A stretch of 64,000 nucleotides of DNA from Gari tellinella. Taxonomy: Eukaryota; Mollusca; Bivalvia; Cardiida; Psammobiidae. The stretch spans positions 15,400,540 to 15,464,539 of the forward strand of contig OV277861.1 of the NCBI GenBank assembly GCA_922989275.2, given 5' to 3'. Positions 32,053 through 43,902 of this stretch are shown here, one piece after another. A program made the translations under genes and the position numbers. Within the stretch, counting starts at the first letter, position 1. Each line of letters begins with the position of its first letter. Below the pieces are notes generated by a model. The model had not been told where the DNA came from, made no database searches, and worked only from the letters and a program-made list of their open reading frames with translations.

Positions 32053-32286
32053 CACTCGTATTTAGGTTTCTCTATTTGATAATGTATAAATAGAAATCTT
32101 ACAAATACGAATATCAAATGTAACATAATTAACTGAAACATGTAATTTCCTTAGAAAATGATAAGTGATTGAAGGACAAAATATGCTCTAAATCATTGAT
32201 AGAATTGTCCGTTTTTAGTTGCAACAGATAATGGACTATTTATATTGATTTTCTAAGAATACAATGCAAATTTTTAATTAATCTGC

Positions 32287-33213
32287 TTAAGGGTGTATCA
32301 ATGTCATGAATTTGGGAACTTTTCAAAGTATATGAAAACACTCTATGATGGTTTTGTATTGAAGAGCTATTTAAGATGAATGAAAAAATAGAACAACAGT
32401 TGGCTCTACGGCCATGTAAAATTTACCCCACCCACTTCCTCTTATTTTGTCCTTTTCAAACAGCCCGCTTCAATAAAACCCATTTTAAATGAAAAAAAAT
32501 ATGATAATTTGGTATTGTGTTATTTATTTCCTATCTATGGTAGTATTTTTTCATACAAAAACTAATTTAAGACAAAAACGGCACCAAATGTGAAATTTAA
32601 AAAGCTCTAAATATCATCGATATGGTACTTTTTTGTAAATTTTGTAAGGGGCGATAACTCTTTTTACTTTAATAACTCAAAATTTTAAACACTGACCTTT
32701 CAATTTCCTTTCATATTTTGAACTGCTTTAGTATTGGCTTTCATCTGGTAGAATATAAGAAAAAATTTAATAACTATTTCATTTTCAAACTTTTTTACTT
32801 TTTTTCATAAAATAAAAAATCTAAAAAAATCATGCCCTATATAAAGCATATTTTTGATATTCAAGGATTCATATTGTTCAAACCTGGTGCCTGCTTTGTC
32901 TAAATTTGGTTTATATATGTGAACATACCACCATAGACATGAAATAAATAAAGAAAACCCAAATTAACATTTTTGTTTTGTTTTGAAATAGATTTTACTG
33001 AAGCTTGTACTATGAATGGGTAAAATTTGAAAAACAAAATCCAAATTTGACATACCTTTTTCAAATCGCTGTAGCTAAAAAAAAAAAGGACACGACCATA
33101 TATATTTTTTTTTCATTTTTTCCTTCATCATAAATAGCTCTTCCAAAAAAACAATGATAGAAAAAAAGTTTAATACTTTGAAAAAATGGCTCATGACATT
33201 GATACACCCTTAA
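32287..33213. mobile_element. 927-bp TIR element, TTAA-flanked, non-coding
   Basis: TTAAGGGTGTATCAATGTCA and TGACATTGATACACCCTTAA are perfect ends (23 bp including ATGA / TCAT); the flanks are TTAA. A second inner pair, AGAGCTATTTAAGATGAATG and CTTCATCATAAATAGCTCTT, lies 60-70 bp inside. The ~800-bp interior is AT-rich with no frame worth naming. Much longer than the other TTAA MITEs, and has GGG instead of CCC at its 5' end. Confidence 0.85.
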
Positions 33214-34088
33214 TGGTTGGCATTATGTAATATGAATAAGTGTCAGTAATTTTTATAATGAAACTATATATCTACTGCATTTTAAACGACGTGACGCATA
33301 ACAATAGTTTCCGACCAATCACAAATAATATATTGTGGACAACCAGTGTAACATGGCGGACCAGTATACAGAATATACATGATTTTCCCAAATCAAGGTA
33401 GCTTTTATAGATTTTATCTCAAAAATAACATTTCAAATAAAACGACTTCAAGTTAATGTTAAAAGTATATACACAATTTGAAATCAACGAATGTTATTAA
33501 AATTGCTCAATTAGGCTAATGGTTTCTATAACTGGGAATGTACAGATTATTTCTGCCGGGGGCTATCAAGCTAGAATAATAAAAATTGATTGTTCGTGTC
33601 GAAGAATGAAAACAATATAACTTCAATCATTTTATTAGCACTCATTTTACAAACGCACTGATGAATACAAAGCAAAGCCTCTAAGCCACATCGTGTTATG
33701 TACGGTCGAAATTCTATTTCACGAAAGAGCTTACGTCAAGTGTTATTCGACATGTTCGTATTGCGAATTTAAAAGGCCGATTTAAAACAATGTAACGTTG
33801 AAATACCGATATATTCTGCTTCAAAATGATCTACTCTGTTCAATACTGTGAAATCGTCTGAAAACCGAACTTTTCTGGAACGGGCAGAAACGTTTGTATT
33901 ACAAAAGCTTTCATTTAAAATAAATATTAATATACTCGGATATGTACAAATATGATTTTATGTTGGTGAATAAAATTATTTCGGAAACATGCCATTTTCT
34001 TTTATATTATAGGTAGCAATAATGGTTTAATGCACTTTGAATACAAAACAAGTATCTAAAACTTTCAATTTCTTACGGTGGCACTAAG
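33214..34088. other. Mostly featureless
   Basis: ACATGGCGGACCAGTA at 33352 repeats 31555 (CAATGGCGGACCAGTA), a short unexplained match. Nothing else. Confidence 0.45.
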
Positions 34089-34430
34089 GTGACATCCCGT
34101 GTCCAAAAATTAAGTTTGTTTTGCCCGAGTCCAAAAATTTTTTTTGGACACGGGAAAACAAAACTTTTGTTTCCCCGACTTCTTTTTTTTTTTTTTTTTT
34201 GGACACGGGAAAAAAAAAAAAAAATTGTTTCCCCGATTTTTTATTTTTTTTTGCACACGGGGAAATTTTTTTTGTTTCCCCGATTTTTTTTTTATTTTTG
34301 GACACGGCCCCGACTTTTTTTTTTTTTTTGGACACGGGAAAACAAAAAAAAATTGTTTCCCCGACATTTATTTTTTTTTGGACACGGGGAAAAAAACTTT
34401 TGTTTCCCCGACTTTTATTTTATTTTGCTC
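34089..34430. repeat. T-rich palindromic minisatellite
   Basis: Units begin GGACACGGGGAAA and end TTTCCCCGAC followed by a run of T. GGACACGG (or GCACACGG) starts lie at ~34146, 34201, 34253, 34300, 34330 and 34380, so the period is 30-55 bp. Each unit is a short hairpin because GGGAAAACAAAA can pair with TTTTGTTTCCCC. At the left edge (34097-34115) the unit appears inverted (CCCGTGTCCAAAAATT). The five open frames crossing it in both directions are low-complexity artefacts. Confidence 0.85.
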
Positions 34431-35273
34431 TATCTAATAACGAATAAAGTCTATTGCAACTATAAACAGTATCCAAATTAGCAAAACAGCTCTGACATAC
34501 GAACATGGTCATTACCTCATCGCTGCAAATTCATTTTTATTTTAAAAAATAGAGAATTTATGTATTTGGACAAGCTATACGTCCAATTTACATGATTGAA
34601 TAGTGTGTGTTTAAGGGTGTACTTATATAACTCATATATATGTATTAAACCACCCCAGTACTCCTTGGGTCCATTTTGATAGCTTTAAACATTACTTGGT
34701 AAGAACCTAACATTGGAAAAGGACGGACATGGTGTGTGGCTATTGTATCGTTAAATCGGATGCAATTTAAATCTTCATCAGTTTTAACCCGTTCCAATCA
34801 AAATGCACTGTCAGACAAAATATAGTATGCGTTGATACTGCAGTCTCAATATGCATCTAAAAAGGTGATATGAAGACAGAAAGACTAAATGTGTAACAGA
34901 ATGATTGCTAATCGCAGCATCCAATAAGGATTCAATTTCTTAACATTGTCTACAGTAAACGCCCCTTGCGATATAAAGGTTAATCAACACAAGTACACTC
35001 TGTTACGCTAACTGACCTAGGTTAATATCGTTTTTAATCTGAATGAAATGGATTTGAAACTGTCATAGTCTATGTGCAACACTGATTTATGCGCATTATC
35101 ACTTACCATATTGCCGTTAGAAACTTTCTTTCGCATGTTAGGTTGTTTTAGGCAAACTCACAAAAAAGCAGAACACTCTTACAACATTTATCTGCAAGCT
35201 TTAGTTTGTTATAATCACAATCTGTTTAAACACAAGCACCAATCTTGCAAATGTTGAAGATGTATCAAACACA
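34431..35273. other. No recognisable feature
   Basis: No repeat partner, palindrome or coding signal seen. Confidence 0.5.
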
Positions 35274-35450
35274 TTCAGCCCTAGCGACGAGTATACCCAT
35301 CGTTAACAATGCGTGTACATATGCAAAGTGCATATGTCCTAAACAAACCGTGTAGAACCAGATAAGAGGATTTATCTGATCAGGATATTCACTGTCATTT
35401 TGCATTTTTTAAACCAACCACAACAACAACAACACAACAACAACAACCCT
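35274..35450. mobile_element. Worn AGAGGG-type MITE followed by (CAA)n
   Basis: CCCTAGCGACGAGTATACCC matches the left edge of the 63141 copy; CAGATAAGAGGATTTATCTG is the remaining core hairpin. A short CAACAA tract lies at 35418-35446. Confidence 0.5.
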
Positions 35451-36027
35451 GAATAGTGACAAGGGCCACTATATGGCCCTATAACGCTCACCTGGTACAC
35501 CGTGTAATTATAGTTAATTAGTGTTTGACCTGGCATGACCCACATTCAGCTGTGACCTAGATTTCAATAAGGCAAACACTTTGAACAAATTTCATTAATA
35601 TCAAATGGGAAAACAACATGCTTTTAGATATACCTGTTTTCTCTATTGAACAAACGCTGAGCAAAGGATCAATGTACTATCAAACGCTGTGTTAGATCTC
35701 AGTAGAACTTTATAGTTTAGAGTACAAGAGCCGATTGTGTTGTAAAACATGTTCGGGAATTTCTAGAGTATTGATAGCCTGTGATTTTGTTTCTGTCTAT
35801 CATGTGTGTTTTCATGAAATTAATATCTCCACTGAAAAACTGTGATATTGGTTTTAGATTATTTAATCAACCATTTTAATTAATATGCCAGTAACATTCT
35901 TCTCGCGACAGAATATATTGAAAAACGAGGTTTACCGTGCATTATCTCTCGCCCACATAGACATGCCTTTTAGCACAATTATTTATGCCTCGTAGAGATA
36001 CCTTTTCAGGATTATCCATGACACAGA
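35451..36027. other. No recognisable feature
   Basis: GTGACAAGGGCCACTATATGG near 35457 is a small imperfect hairpin; nothing more. Confidence 0.4.
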
Positions 36028-36110
36028 CGGGTTTATGCTTAAAACAGGTTGAAAGTAAAGCAGAAAGTTTCTCATGCTTTACCTTCAGCTTGCTTTCAGC
36101 AACAACTGTG
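36028..36110. mobile_element. Isolated TTAAAACAGGTTGAAAG hairpin
   Basis: GCTTAAAACAGGTTGAAAGT with AAAGCAGAAAG faces CATGCTTTACCTTCAGCTTG and CTTTCAGC. Same type as the hairpin inside the 61934-62302 MITE, without TIRs. Confidence 0.5.
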
Positions 36111-36169
36111 TTAAAGACTGAACAAAGTTTTTGGCTGAAAGCTTTATAAAGTGGATTTGGATTTTTGGT

Positions 36170-36365
36170 TTTGTTTTGATTTTACGTCGCTTTCAACAGT
36201 ATTTCAGTCATATCGCAACGTCCAGATAATTACAGGTGGAGGAAGACCCCAGAATTCCTTTATGCACTGTTTCAGACATAAATCGGCAACTGGGTAGAAC
36301 CACCGACCTTCCGCAAGCCAGCTGGAAGGTTTCCCCACATATATAGTGGAAGGAGCTTCACAAAA
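36170..36365 (+). repeat. Conserved mollusc-type repeat (TTTTACGTCG..AACAGTATTTCAGTCAT)
   Basis: GATTTTACGTCGCTTTCAAC then AGTATTTCAGTCATATCGC, GGTGGAGGAAGACCCCAGA and CCACCGACCTTCCGCAAGCC. I recognise this block order as a dispersed, SINE-like sequence in bivalve genomes. It supports a molluscan origin. Edges are approximate and the recognition is from memory. Confidence 0.45.
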
Positions 36366-36500
36366 TAACTAACAACACGTTATTTGTCTATTAGATTTAT
36401 ATTTAACAAACATTTCTTTTATCAATTAGGATAACTTTTTCTAAAGATTGTTCATTTACATCATTAAACCCTTGGGTCGTATCTAATACACTATACACGT

Positions 36501-36799
36501 CAGCCTTTCTACAACAACACCAAATAAGAGACAAAGTTGTTTTGGTTGATCGGAGGGAGTTGGTATTCGGAGGGAAATTGGCTTACATTTGCAAACGGCT
36601 TGAAGCCAGATTAGACTCCACATCACGCAGCATCTGCTTTTGCTTCAAGCTGTTTGCCACTCGTCAATTTTGTTTTCTGTCTAAATGTCCGATATGTGAA
36701 CAGGTAGGACATACTTGTCTTGTTTGGGGAAATAGCGGTAAGCGTTGTTGAGAAGACGGAATCATTGTTCAGAAGGCCGTTGTAGTTTAAGCAGCAGTG
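36501..36799. mobile_element. CAGTGCTCC-type MITE carrying a worn palindrome
   Basis: Left end CAGCCTTTCTACAACAACACC, right end GGCCGTTGTAGTTTAAGCAGCAGTG. Inside, GGAGGGAAATTGGCTTACAT then a palindrome (TTTGCAAACGGCTTGAAGCC / GCTTCAAGCTGTTTGCC) around AGACTCCACATCACGCAGCATCT. The 3' part (GGTAGGACATACTTGTC, GGCCGTTGTAG) matches 14928-15221. Confidence 0.7.
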
Positions 36800-37349
36800 T
36801 ACAAAAGGTTACCTAAGATAATCACACACGAGCCATGCAAACGATGCAAACCCAGAACTAAAAAGAGACATCTTTACGAGTTCAGCACTGTTTTGGTATA
36901 TTGTTAATATATGTAAAACCAAATGTAGTATAAATGGAATGGTATTAGTCGAAACTTGGTTTGTTCATTTTGACGCTTTCGGAGTGAATGACTTAAGTAC
37001 TTTTTTAACATGTATATCTTCTAGTTTGTGACAATGTCTTGTAGTCACTATTTCCCTAAAACGTAAATAAATTGAACGTGGCTGTCGAAACGCAAAACGC
37101 ATTCAAGAGATATATTGTCATCAGCTAGCTACCAAACTATTTGATATATATTTATCATGGTGTTACTTGTTCGGCTGATTGTTTAATTAATTGAAATAGC
37201 TAAAACGTTTTCAAATCGAACACTATTATCTCACTCCAGCTGTTTGGGTATAACCATTGGCGATAGTGTTGGTTGGAGGTCTGAGTGTCTTGCTATAATT
37301 CAACCTCGGTATGTTTTTGTCCCAATTGCTTACATAAACAGTTTACGAA
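36800..37349. other. No recognisable feature
   Basis: Nothing supportable. Confidence 0.45.
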
Positions 37350-37379
37350 TACGATATCAGGTGATGCGTATGTAAGTTG

Positions 37380-37860
37380 CAATACAGAGAAGGGAGAAAT
37401 AATGCAGAGGGGAAGAGAGAGACAGATAAAAGGAATAGTATGTGTAAGAAAGAAAGATTGCTATAAAGACAGAAAGAAACAGATCGATAGACAAACATAA
37501 ATACAAATAGACATAATAGAAACAGAGACACATACGTAAATTCAGACAGAGACGGATACTGAGAGAGAGAGATATATATCAAGAGAGAGAGAGGATGAGA
37601 AAGAGAAAGATAAAGATAGACTGGAAGATAGAGGGAGAGACAAAAGGACACACAATAAAAGTGATAGAGGGGTTTAAGACAACGAGAGACAGAAATAAGA
37701 GAGAGAAATCAAGAGACAGAAAGAAATAGAAAAAGCTGGAGAACAATCAACATGGAGAGAAAAAGAGAAAGAGAGAGTCATACAGAAAGATAAGGAGAAA
37801 GAACCACACAGAAAAAAGAGAAAGAACCATTAAGAAAAAAGCAAGGCATAAAGAAATACA
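37380..37860 (+). repeat. Purine-rich low-complexity tract (GA-rich)
   Basis: AGAGAGAGA, GACAGA and AAAGA motifs run for ~480 bp with many interruptions. The Ser/Leu-rich minus-strand frame at 37343-37651 is a composition artefact. Confidence 0.85.
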
Positions 37861-37869
37861 TAGAAGTAT

Positions 37870-38692
37870 GGCATACTGACTTCATTATTATCTAATTTCG
37901 TGTTCATGAAGTGATGAAGTTGTAACAGTACTCATTTATCATTGGTATATTCTGGATAGATATTGGTAAATCCTATTTTATTTTCCTAACTATTTCTATC
38001 AGAAACCAGGTCGTCTGTAAAACCTTTATATCGTTAATTGTTATCAACAACATTTCAGTAACACCATTTAAAATAACCGAATCAACTGGAAACCCGTCTG
38101 AAACAATACACTATCCAACACAAACGATACTTTATGTAGAGTCGGATACGAATAAGAAGGAACCACTAGTTGGTAAGCTGTTTGCCGATAGTTACCCATG
38201 GCAAGCCATTGCTTTATACGCTTTCAGGTGTTTCGCTGATGATATCGCTGGTTATTAAGCCCTGAATTGATCGTTTAACATGGTTTTTTAAAAAAAAAAA
38301 AAAAAAAATATTTCCCTTTTTATGGTATCGGTAAAAGGTTCTCGAAATGTAAAACCATGAATATATATTAAGTGTATTCCATGTCATTAAAAAGTAAATT
38401 ACATTATTAAAGCAAGGCGTACATGTTCACATATGAATTCCATTAGTATTATCCTGGATTAGTCATTTATATTTTCATTGTGCTCAGTCGTCGTAGCCTC
38501 TAGATCAATCACTCCAGTGGCTGAAATCCATCACGCAAACATCTCATTTGTTATTGCCAAGGGGGTCGTGTTGTCTCAGTTGTGAGTAATTGCTCAGAAA
38601 TGGACATCATTAGTATAGCAATGCCTGCAAAATCTGCATAATGTCTTTTGAGTTGTTTTGTATTTTAAAAAAATCCCAACGAAAAACGTATA
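37870..38692. other. Mostly featureless; 19-base poly-A run
   Basis: A run of 19 A at 38290-38308. The stretch CAAACATCTCATTTGTTATTG with GCCAAGGGG near 38535-38565 resembles 20325-20353 (GTCTCGTTAGAAATTGCCAAGGGG), hinting at another dispersed repeat. Confidence 0.4.
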
Positions 38693-39026
38693 CAGTGCTC
38701 CCTCTCTACAGTGGAGAATCTGTTATTCTTTCCCAATAAACGCGTTTACGCTAAAACTATTATTTGCCGTGCAAACAGTTCGGAGCCAGATCAGACGCCG
38801 GGTAACCCGGCGTCTGATCAGGCTCCGAACTGTTTGCCACCAAGATAAACAAGATTTATCAGAATTGTCCAAAAGTTGTTTTTTTCTACGTTTTAGTGTT
38901 TTGCGTTTGCGTACGTTTGCGTTTAAACGGGAAAGAATAACATATTCTCCACTGTACAACGGTACTCAATGGGTGACACAAAGTGTGTGTGTTGTTAGGA
39001 GAGTGTCGTTTTAGGGAGGGAAAATA
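38693..39026. mobile_element. CAGTGCTCC-type MITE interrupted by another MITE
   Basis: CAGTGCTCCCTCTCTA is the family's left end; after the insertion the sequence resumes with CAACGGTACTC and ends GTGTCGTTTTAGGGAGGGAAAA. The family's uninterrupted end is CTCTCTACAACG, so the interruption falls exactly at its TA. Confidence 0.8.
38709..38954. mobile_element. CAGTGGAG-type MITE nested in a CAGTGCTCC-type MITE
   Basis: CAGTGGAGAATCTGTTATTC to CATATTCTCCACTG, with TA at 38707-38708 and 38955-38956. The palindrome at 38772-38836 has 32-base arms, one mismatch and a single central base. The longest copy of the family in the window (246 bp). Confidence 0.9.
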
Positions 39027-41229
39027 ATGAAAAAATACATAGCATACACATTATCGTCTGCTTAGACATTAAATAATTGACATAATTAAACTCAAACCAT
39101 GTCATTTACTGAATTTTAATTCATAAAACTCGCGGGTGTAGTCGTTATGTTATATTTACTTTTTAATGAGTATTATATGGTTCGCAGGCTCAATAAACTA
39201 TGTACACATTTGTAATCAGTATAATCATATTCTTTTTTAAAATATGGTTTTAAAACGAATAAGCTATATAATATATCAATATTTAACATACCAACACAAA
39301 ACACCAAGGTAAAATAACACATAGGAATATATAGTTTAGTGAATGTCACACTTTGCATAAAAACAACGTTTTGTAAATCATCCGTTGAAACAGTATTAAC
39401 CTTATGCACAAGGGGAGACTTTGTGATATCTGGTGTAAATACTTTAGATCCAGGGAGATGCCGAGTACGCATTGTCTCATCTGGACTCTTCGGTTATACT
39501 TCGTGGAAGAAAACAATGTAAGTAAATTTACATATTAGAAACGTTGACGACAAAAACATTTTGCAGACAACAAGAGTATTGCGGAGAAGGCATAAAATTA
39601 AAATTTGAACTCTAGTGAAGTTCCTGGTGAAATACTATTATACGGTGTTTCATGTAGATTCAAACTATTTCAGAATATCATCATTGATTTTACAGTCGAA
39701 ACTCGATACTTCAAACTCGTTAAAACGTGGCTCAACTTATCAATTTTTAACATATGAAAATGTTCCCATTATACGATACATTAGCGCAATAGATACAATA
39801 TCGAGGTAATATATATCTAGGTTAGTTCCGATGTGATACTGATTATTTGCTGGTTTCCTTCCAATTGGAGGGATGAAGGGAAGCTTGTCAAGATTTATCA
39901 AATTGCTTGTGATTAATTACATGGGTCAAGTTATAAACCTACATATGTATTCGTTAGTTCGACTGGAGTGGTACAATGGCAACACACCGACAAATAGTGT
40001 CTCTGAAATACATATTTCTAAGGAAATACCACTCATAGACATTCTACTGTCTCTATAACTGTTAACTATTCTCGATTTACTCAGGATTAGTAATGACAAC
40101 ATGTCTACAGTTACATGTTCAGGAATACATAATTGACAAGATTCAGGTCTTACCGGTACTTTTGTTAACATTGCAAACACATATAAATTTGCTAAAATAA
40201 CACATTTAATGGTATTGAACTTTAAAATAAACAAATGATTTGCTTTGGCTTGGTTGAAAATATTAAATAAATGCCGTTTTGCTACATATCGTTTTAGTAA
40301 CAGATACAAAAACGGCTTATGCAAAGTGTAGCAATGTACCTGAGTCTATCATATGACTAGTAATCAGAAACTGGACATTATGAAATTATTGATGCAAAGG
40401 ATGGTTTGTATAATGGCATCCTAAACTTTGTAGAAACAGTAGGCTGCTGAACTATAACCGGCTTACCGTTTGTCCTTTTAAGAATATAACATTCCTAGAG
40501 TTCACATAACACTATGTTAAGTGAGAGCAATAATTGGAAATACAACATTGAAGTGCTAAATCCTTCATTATTTCCCAGTTTTGGTGTCGTCTCGATGTAT
40601 CAAGTGTCCATTGTAAACGAATAAGGTCCTGTCGAAGGTTATTGCTGTACTTGTCTTAAAGTGCGTAGATCTTCTCAATTAACAAGCTTTCAGGACTCAA
40701 TATAGTTTTCTAAGGCAGTCATTTAAATACATCCTTGCGGAGCTAAAGTACACATTTAAATAAGTAGAAGTATATTACTTAATAGGAGAAATGCTTTATG
40801 TTCACTTTTTGTGTGCACTTTCTCTTTTTTGCTATATCTTGTTTATTCATAATTATGTGTGCACAAAGTTTCGTGTGTTGGCTATTGACTGTAATTGAAA
40901 TGTAAAATCGTGACAATTTTTTCTCAATTTCCTTGACGGCTTAGTGAACCAGGAAATGACAAAACAATTGCGCGAGAAAAATCGTGAACTGGTAGGAAAT
41001 TGTTTCGATATCTTTCTCGTGCATGGGTTATTTATCCGCACAATAGGAAAACTGTTTTAGCACGAATATCATTCAAGCATGTGGAATAGCCGTTCAAGGA
41101 GACGTCACGTCGATGCGACGTCGATACCATGACGTTATCAATTATGCTGCTGGACACATGCGTTACTGGAATAATGCCGTTTTTTTGTTTAATTGACAAA
41201 CGAATACTGCAACAATGATTTTATCTCTT
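39027..41229. other. Mostly featureless; one pogo-like fragment
   Basis: ACAGTCGAAACTCGATACTTC at 39693 starts a fragment of the CAGTCGAAC family (AACTCGTTAAAACGTGG follows); no right end. GACGTCACGTCGATGCGACGTC near 41101 is a short imperfect palindrome. The 132-aa minus frame at 39926-40324 has no recognisable motif. Confidence 0.45.
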
Positions 41230-41415
41230 TTTACAGTCACCGACGGATGGGGTCGTCAAATAACGCTCAGGACAGCTATATCAGGGGTCGTGCGGTCAAT
41301 CCCCCGCCGAGCCATGTCCTTCGGATGAGAATATTTTAAAACCGAGGTCCGATGTACCAGTGCTTTATACTGTGCACCCAGAAGAACCAGGGAACTCTGT
41401 CGGTAATAAGAGTAG
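41230..41415 (+). repeat. SINE-like conserved domain (TCCTTCGGATG..AAACCGAGGTC)
   Basis: CATGTCCTTCGGATGAGA, AAACCGAGGTCCGATGTA, CTGTGCACCCAGAAGAACC and ACTCTGTCGG..AGAGTAGG occur in order. The same order (CCTTCGGATGGGACGTTAAACCGAGG style) is one I recall from dispersed repeats of molluscs and other marine animals. Flanking tRNA-like sequence is not obvious. Confidence 0.45.
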
Positions 41416-42450
41416 GACATCGCGCTCAGATTTTATGTTTCTGCTATGTTCTTTCAGGGCACACCAACTTAATGTTTACTCCCTTATATTTTCCGTTATC
41501 TGTTTTTTGTTTTGTATTAAATAAAGTAAATATTTTGTCATAATAAACATACCTTCTTTATATCTGCAAACTTTAAAAACGATCTAGTCATTATTGGCGG
41601 AGATATAGTTCCATATATAAATGTACACTTATAAGATTCGTTAAGTGTACAAGTTCTATTCACCATATTAACATAGGCGACATGTCATTGCTTTTTTTAA
41701 TAATATGCAAAGAAACTTATACATAAGAAATACATTTGTGAAAAGTGTTATGTATGATATTCACGTTGTCATGCAAACGATGCCTAAACCAGCGAGGACA
41801 TTACGCCATGCGATTTTCTCTAGTACTCTACAGACAGTTCATAATTATGTGAGTACTGGTGAGACTGTTAAACTAATCTCGTCGTGTCCCTAGGCCTGAA
41901 CGGAAACCATAAATGTTTATATCAAAATAGATTTGCCCCGTCAAAGGTGTGATTCGCAAATAGCTAATAACTACGATAATTAACATTTACAATAAGGTTT
42001 TAATCATTAAAAAATGAGTTAAAATAATGTTAAGCTTAGGGATGTTTTAAAACGGTTGTTCATCAAATGGTGTTGTTCGATACAATAAAAAGGGGTTTCA
42101 AAATTCAGGTTATCTTTAAATGTATTACATTGGTAACATCACTAAGTCTTTGTTGTGATACGCCGATATTAAATACTACTATTTTGTCAATTATCGTGTA
42201 AAACATGATAAAGTCAATAGAAAAAAGCCAGTTTTTAAAAATTACAAATCCAGATTGCCTATGTCAATCGTGATGAAATTCGAACGTTTCCGAATCGATA
42301 CTACCCTTCTTTAATGTAATTGACACTTTGAAACAAAGATGAACACTTTAAAACAATATCTTGCGATGTTTAATCTGACACCCAGCTATTGGACAACTGT
42401 CGTTTAAGTGATTCTATGTTAGGATTAAACAACATCCTTATGCCGTTTAT
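41416..42450. other. No recognisable feature
   Basis: Nothing supportable. Confidence 0.5.
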
Positions 42451-42522
42451 GACAGTATGAACCCATTAGTTTCGCAGGGGGTAAGTTTCGTAAACGCGCG
42501 AAGCTTATGGGTTCATACCGTC
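42451..42522. repeat. Hairpin with 25-base imperfect arms
   Basis: GACAGTATGAACCCATTAGT with TTCGC faces GCGAAGCTTATGGGTTCATA with CCGTC; loop 22 nt. Three or so mismatches. No target duplication recognised. Confidence 0.65.
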
Positions 42523-43697
42523 GCAAATGGAAAAAAGGTGTAGTTTATTCCTTATATTTATATTTTCTGTCTTGTCCATTTAATGCGTATTTTTACCAGA
42601 TTGTTTTTCTCCATATATATGAATATACCATAAACCGGCCAAACAGGGTTGATAAAATCCTGGATGTAACAACCATTCGATCTCTATAATATATGGTATG
42701 AAACGTAGACCAAAATACACGTTTAGGAGTCAAGCTTTTACCAAGTAAACTGTAGCCGTGTGCTTAACGATCACTTATAAGACATTTAAAATAAACAATG
42801 CAACTTAAATATCTATAAGAAAAGCATATTTGAACCAATTGGGTCGTGCATGTTTATTTCAGCCTAATTGCACGCCAAAGCAACCATTGGCTGGTCGCTT
42901 AGTCGGTATCTCTCCCGCGGAGACTCCACTCTCTTTCTAGCTGGTTTTAACAAGTTCATAGAGAAATCAACTGCATATTTACAATACGATTAAATAAATA
43001 CTTAACAGGGTGAATGTTAATATTTGAAAACGAAATCATAAAAATAAAAATTGCCAATATCCAGTTTAAGATAAATATGATAATCTTTTGAGTAATGCTT
43101 AACAATACGTGTACGTACAAGACATTCTCAAATGGGGTTGGGTCCCGTGTAATGCATACATTCAGGCCAAACTCGTTTTACCTTTATTTGTATGTTCAGG
43201 GCAATCGTCTAAAAAAACATGTATCTCCAATAAAACGAAGCAAATGTGAACGCAAGTTTTAAGACATATTACTTTATCGATTGCAAACGGAAATAACATT
43301 TCAGAGGAATTTGACTATAAATTGACCGAATCTATTATTCTATAAAAAAAAAAAAGGTTTTACGGACGAATTTAGTAAGAGTTATTGTAAAAACAATGTA
43401 TTCATGGTTTCAAATTTCATGCTTATATTCTGAGAAATTTAAATGAAACCAGATGTAACAAACGGTGTATGCTGTAAACTACGCATCGGACGAAAATAAA
43501 ATGAAAAGAATGAGTCTGTTACGAAAAATACGATCTATAGAATTCTGCAACATAATTTACCACATGAACCTGGTATTTGGAAGTGGTATATGCAAGTGCA
43601 TTTTGCCAGCGATAGGTACAAAGCTAAACATACATTTAGAACATTACACGTTTATATACAGACAAAAGCACATACAAACACAGTAGAAGTGTTTGTG
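42523..43697. other. No recognisable feature
   Basis: A 12-base A run near 43345; otherwise nothing. Confidence 0.5.
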
Positions 43698-43902
43698 TTA
43701 ACCCTTTCATCACCTCACTCACTGAAACTGCAAATGGATTATACAGTATTCCATATTTTCTGGTCCAGTTTTGACTGCTGATTTTGTAAAATATTTTGCA
43801 ATATGACAAACAGTGAAGACCTGGATTAGAGGTATACTTTGGGAACAGGTCCTCTGCTTACGAATGACACGTAAATGCGTCACTAATATTTCAAAAGGTT
43901 AA
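43698..43902. mobile_element. TTAA-flanked MITE, AGAGG-core subfamily, worn
   Basis: TTAACCCTTTCATCACCTCACTC to ATATTTCAAAAGGTTAA. The core AAACAGTGAAGACCTGGATTAG and CAGGTCCTCTGC is degraded. Confidence 0.6.

Noticed and set aside
34084..34481. Five overlapping Phe/Lys-rich open frames
   Set aside because: They translate T and A runs of the minisatellite in every frame; no real protein composition.
39926..40324. 132-codon minus-strand frame as a gene
   Set aside because: No motif, AT-driven composition and a mirror frame on the plus strand; consistent with chance.
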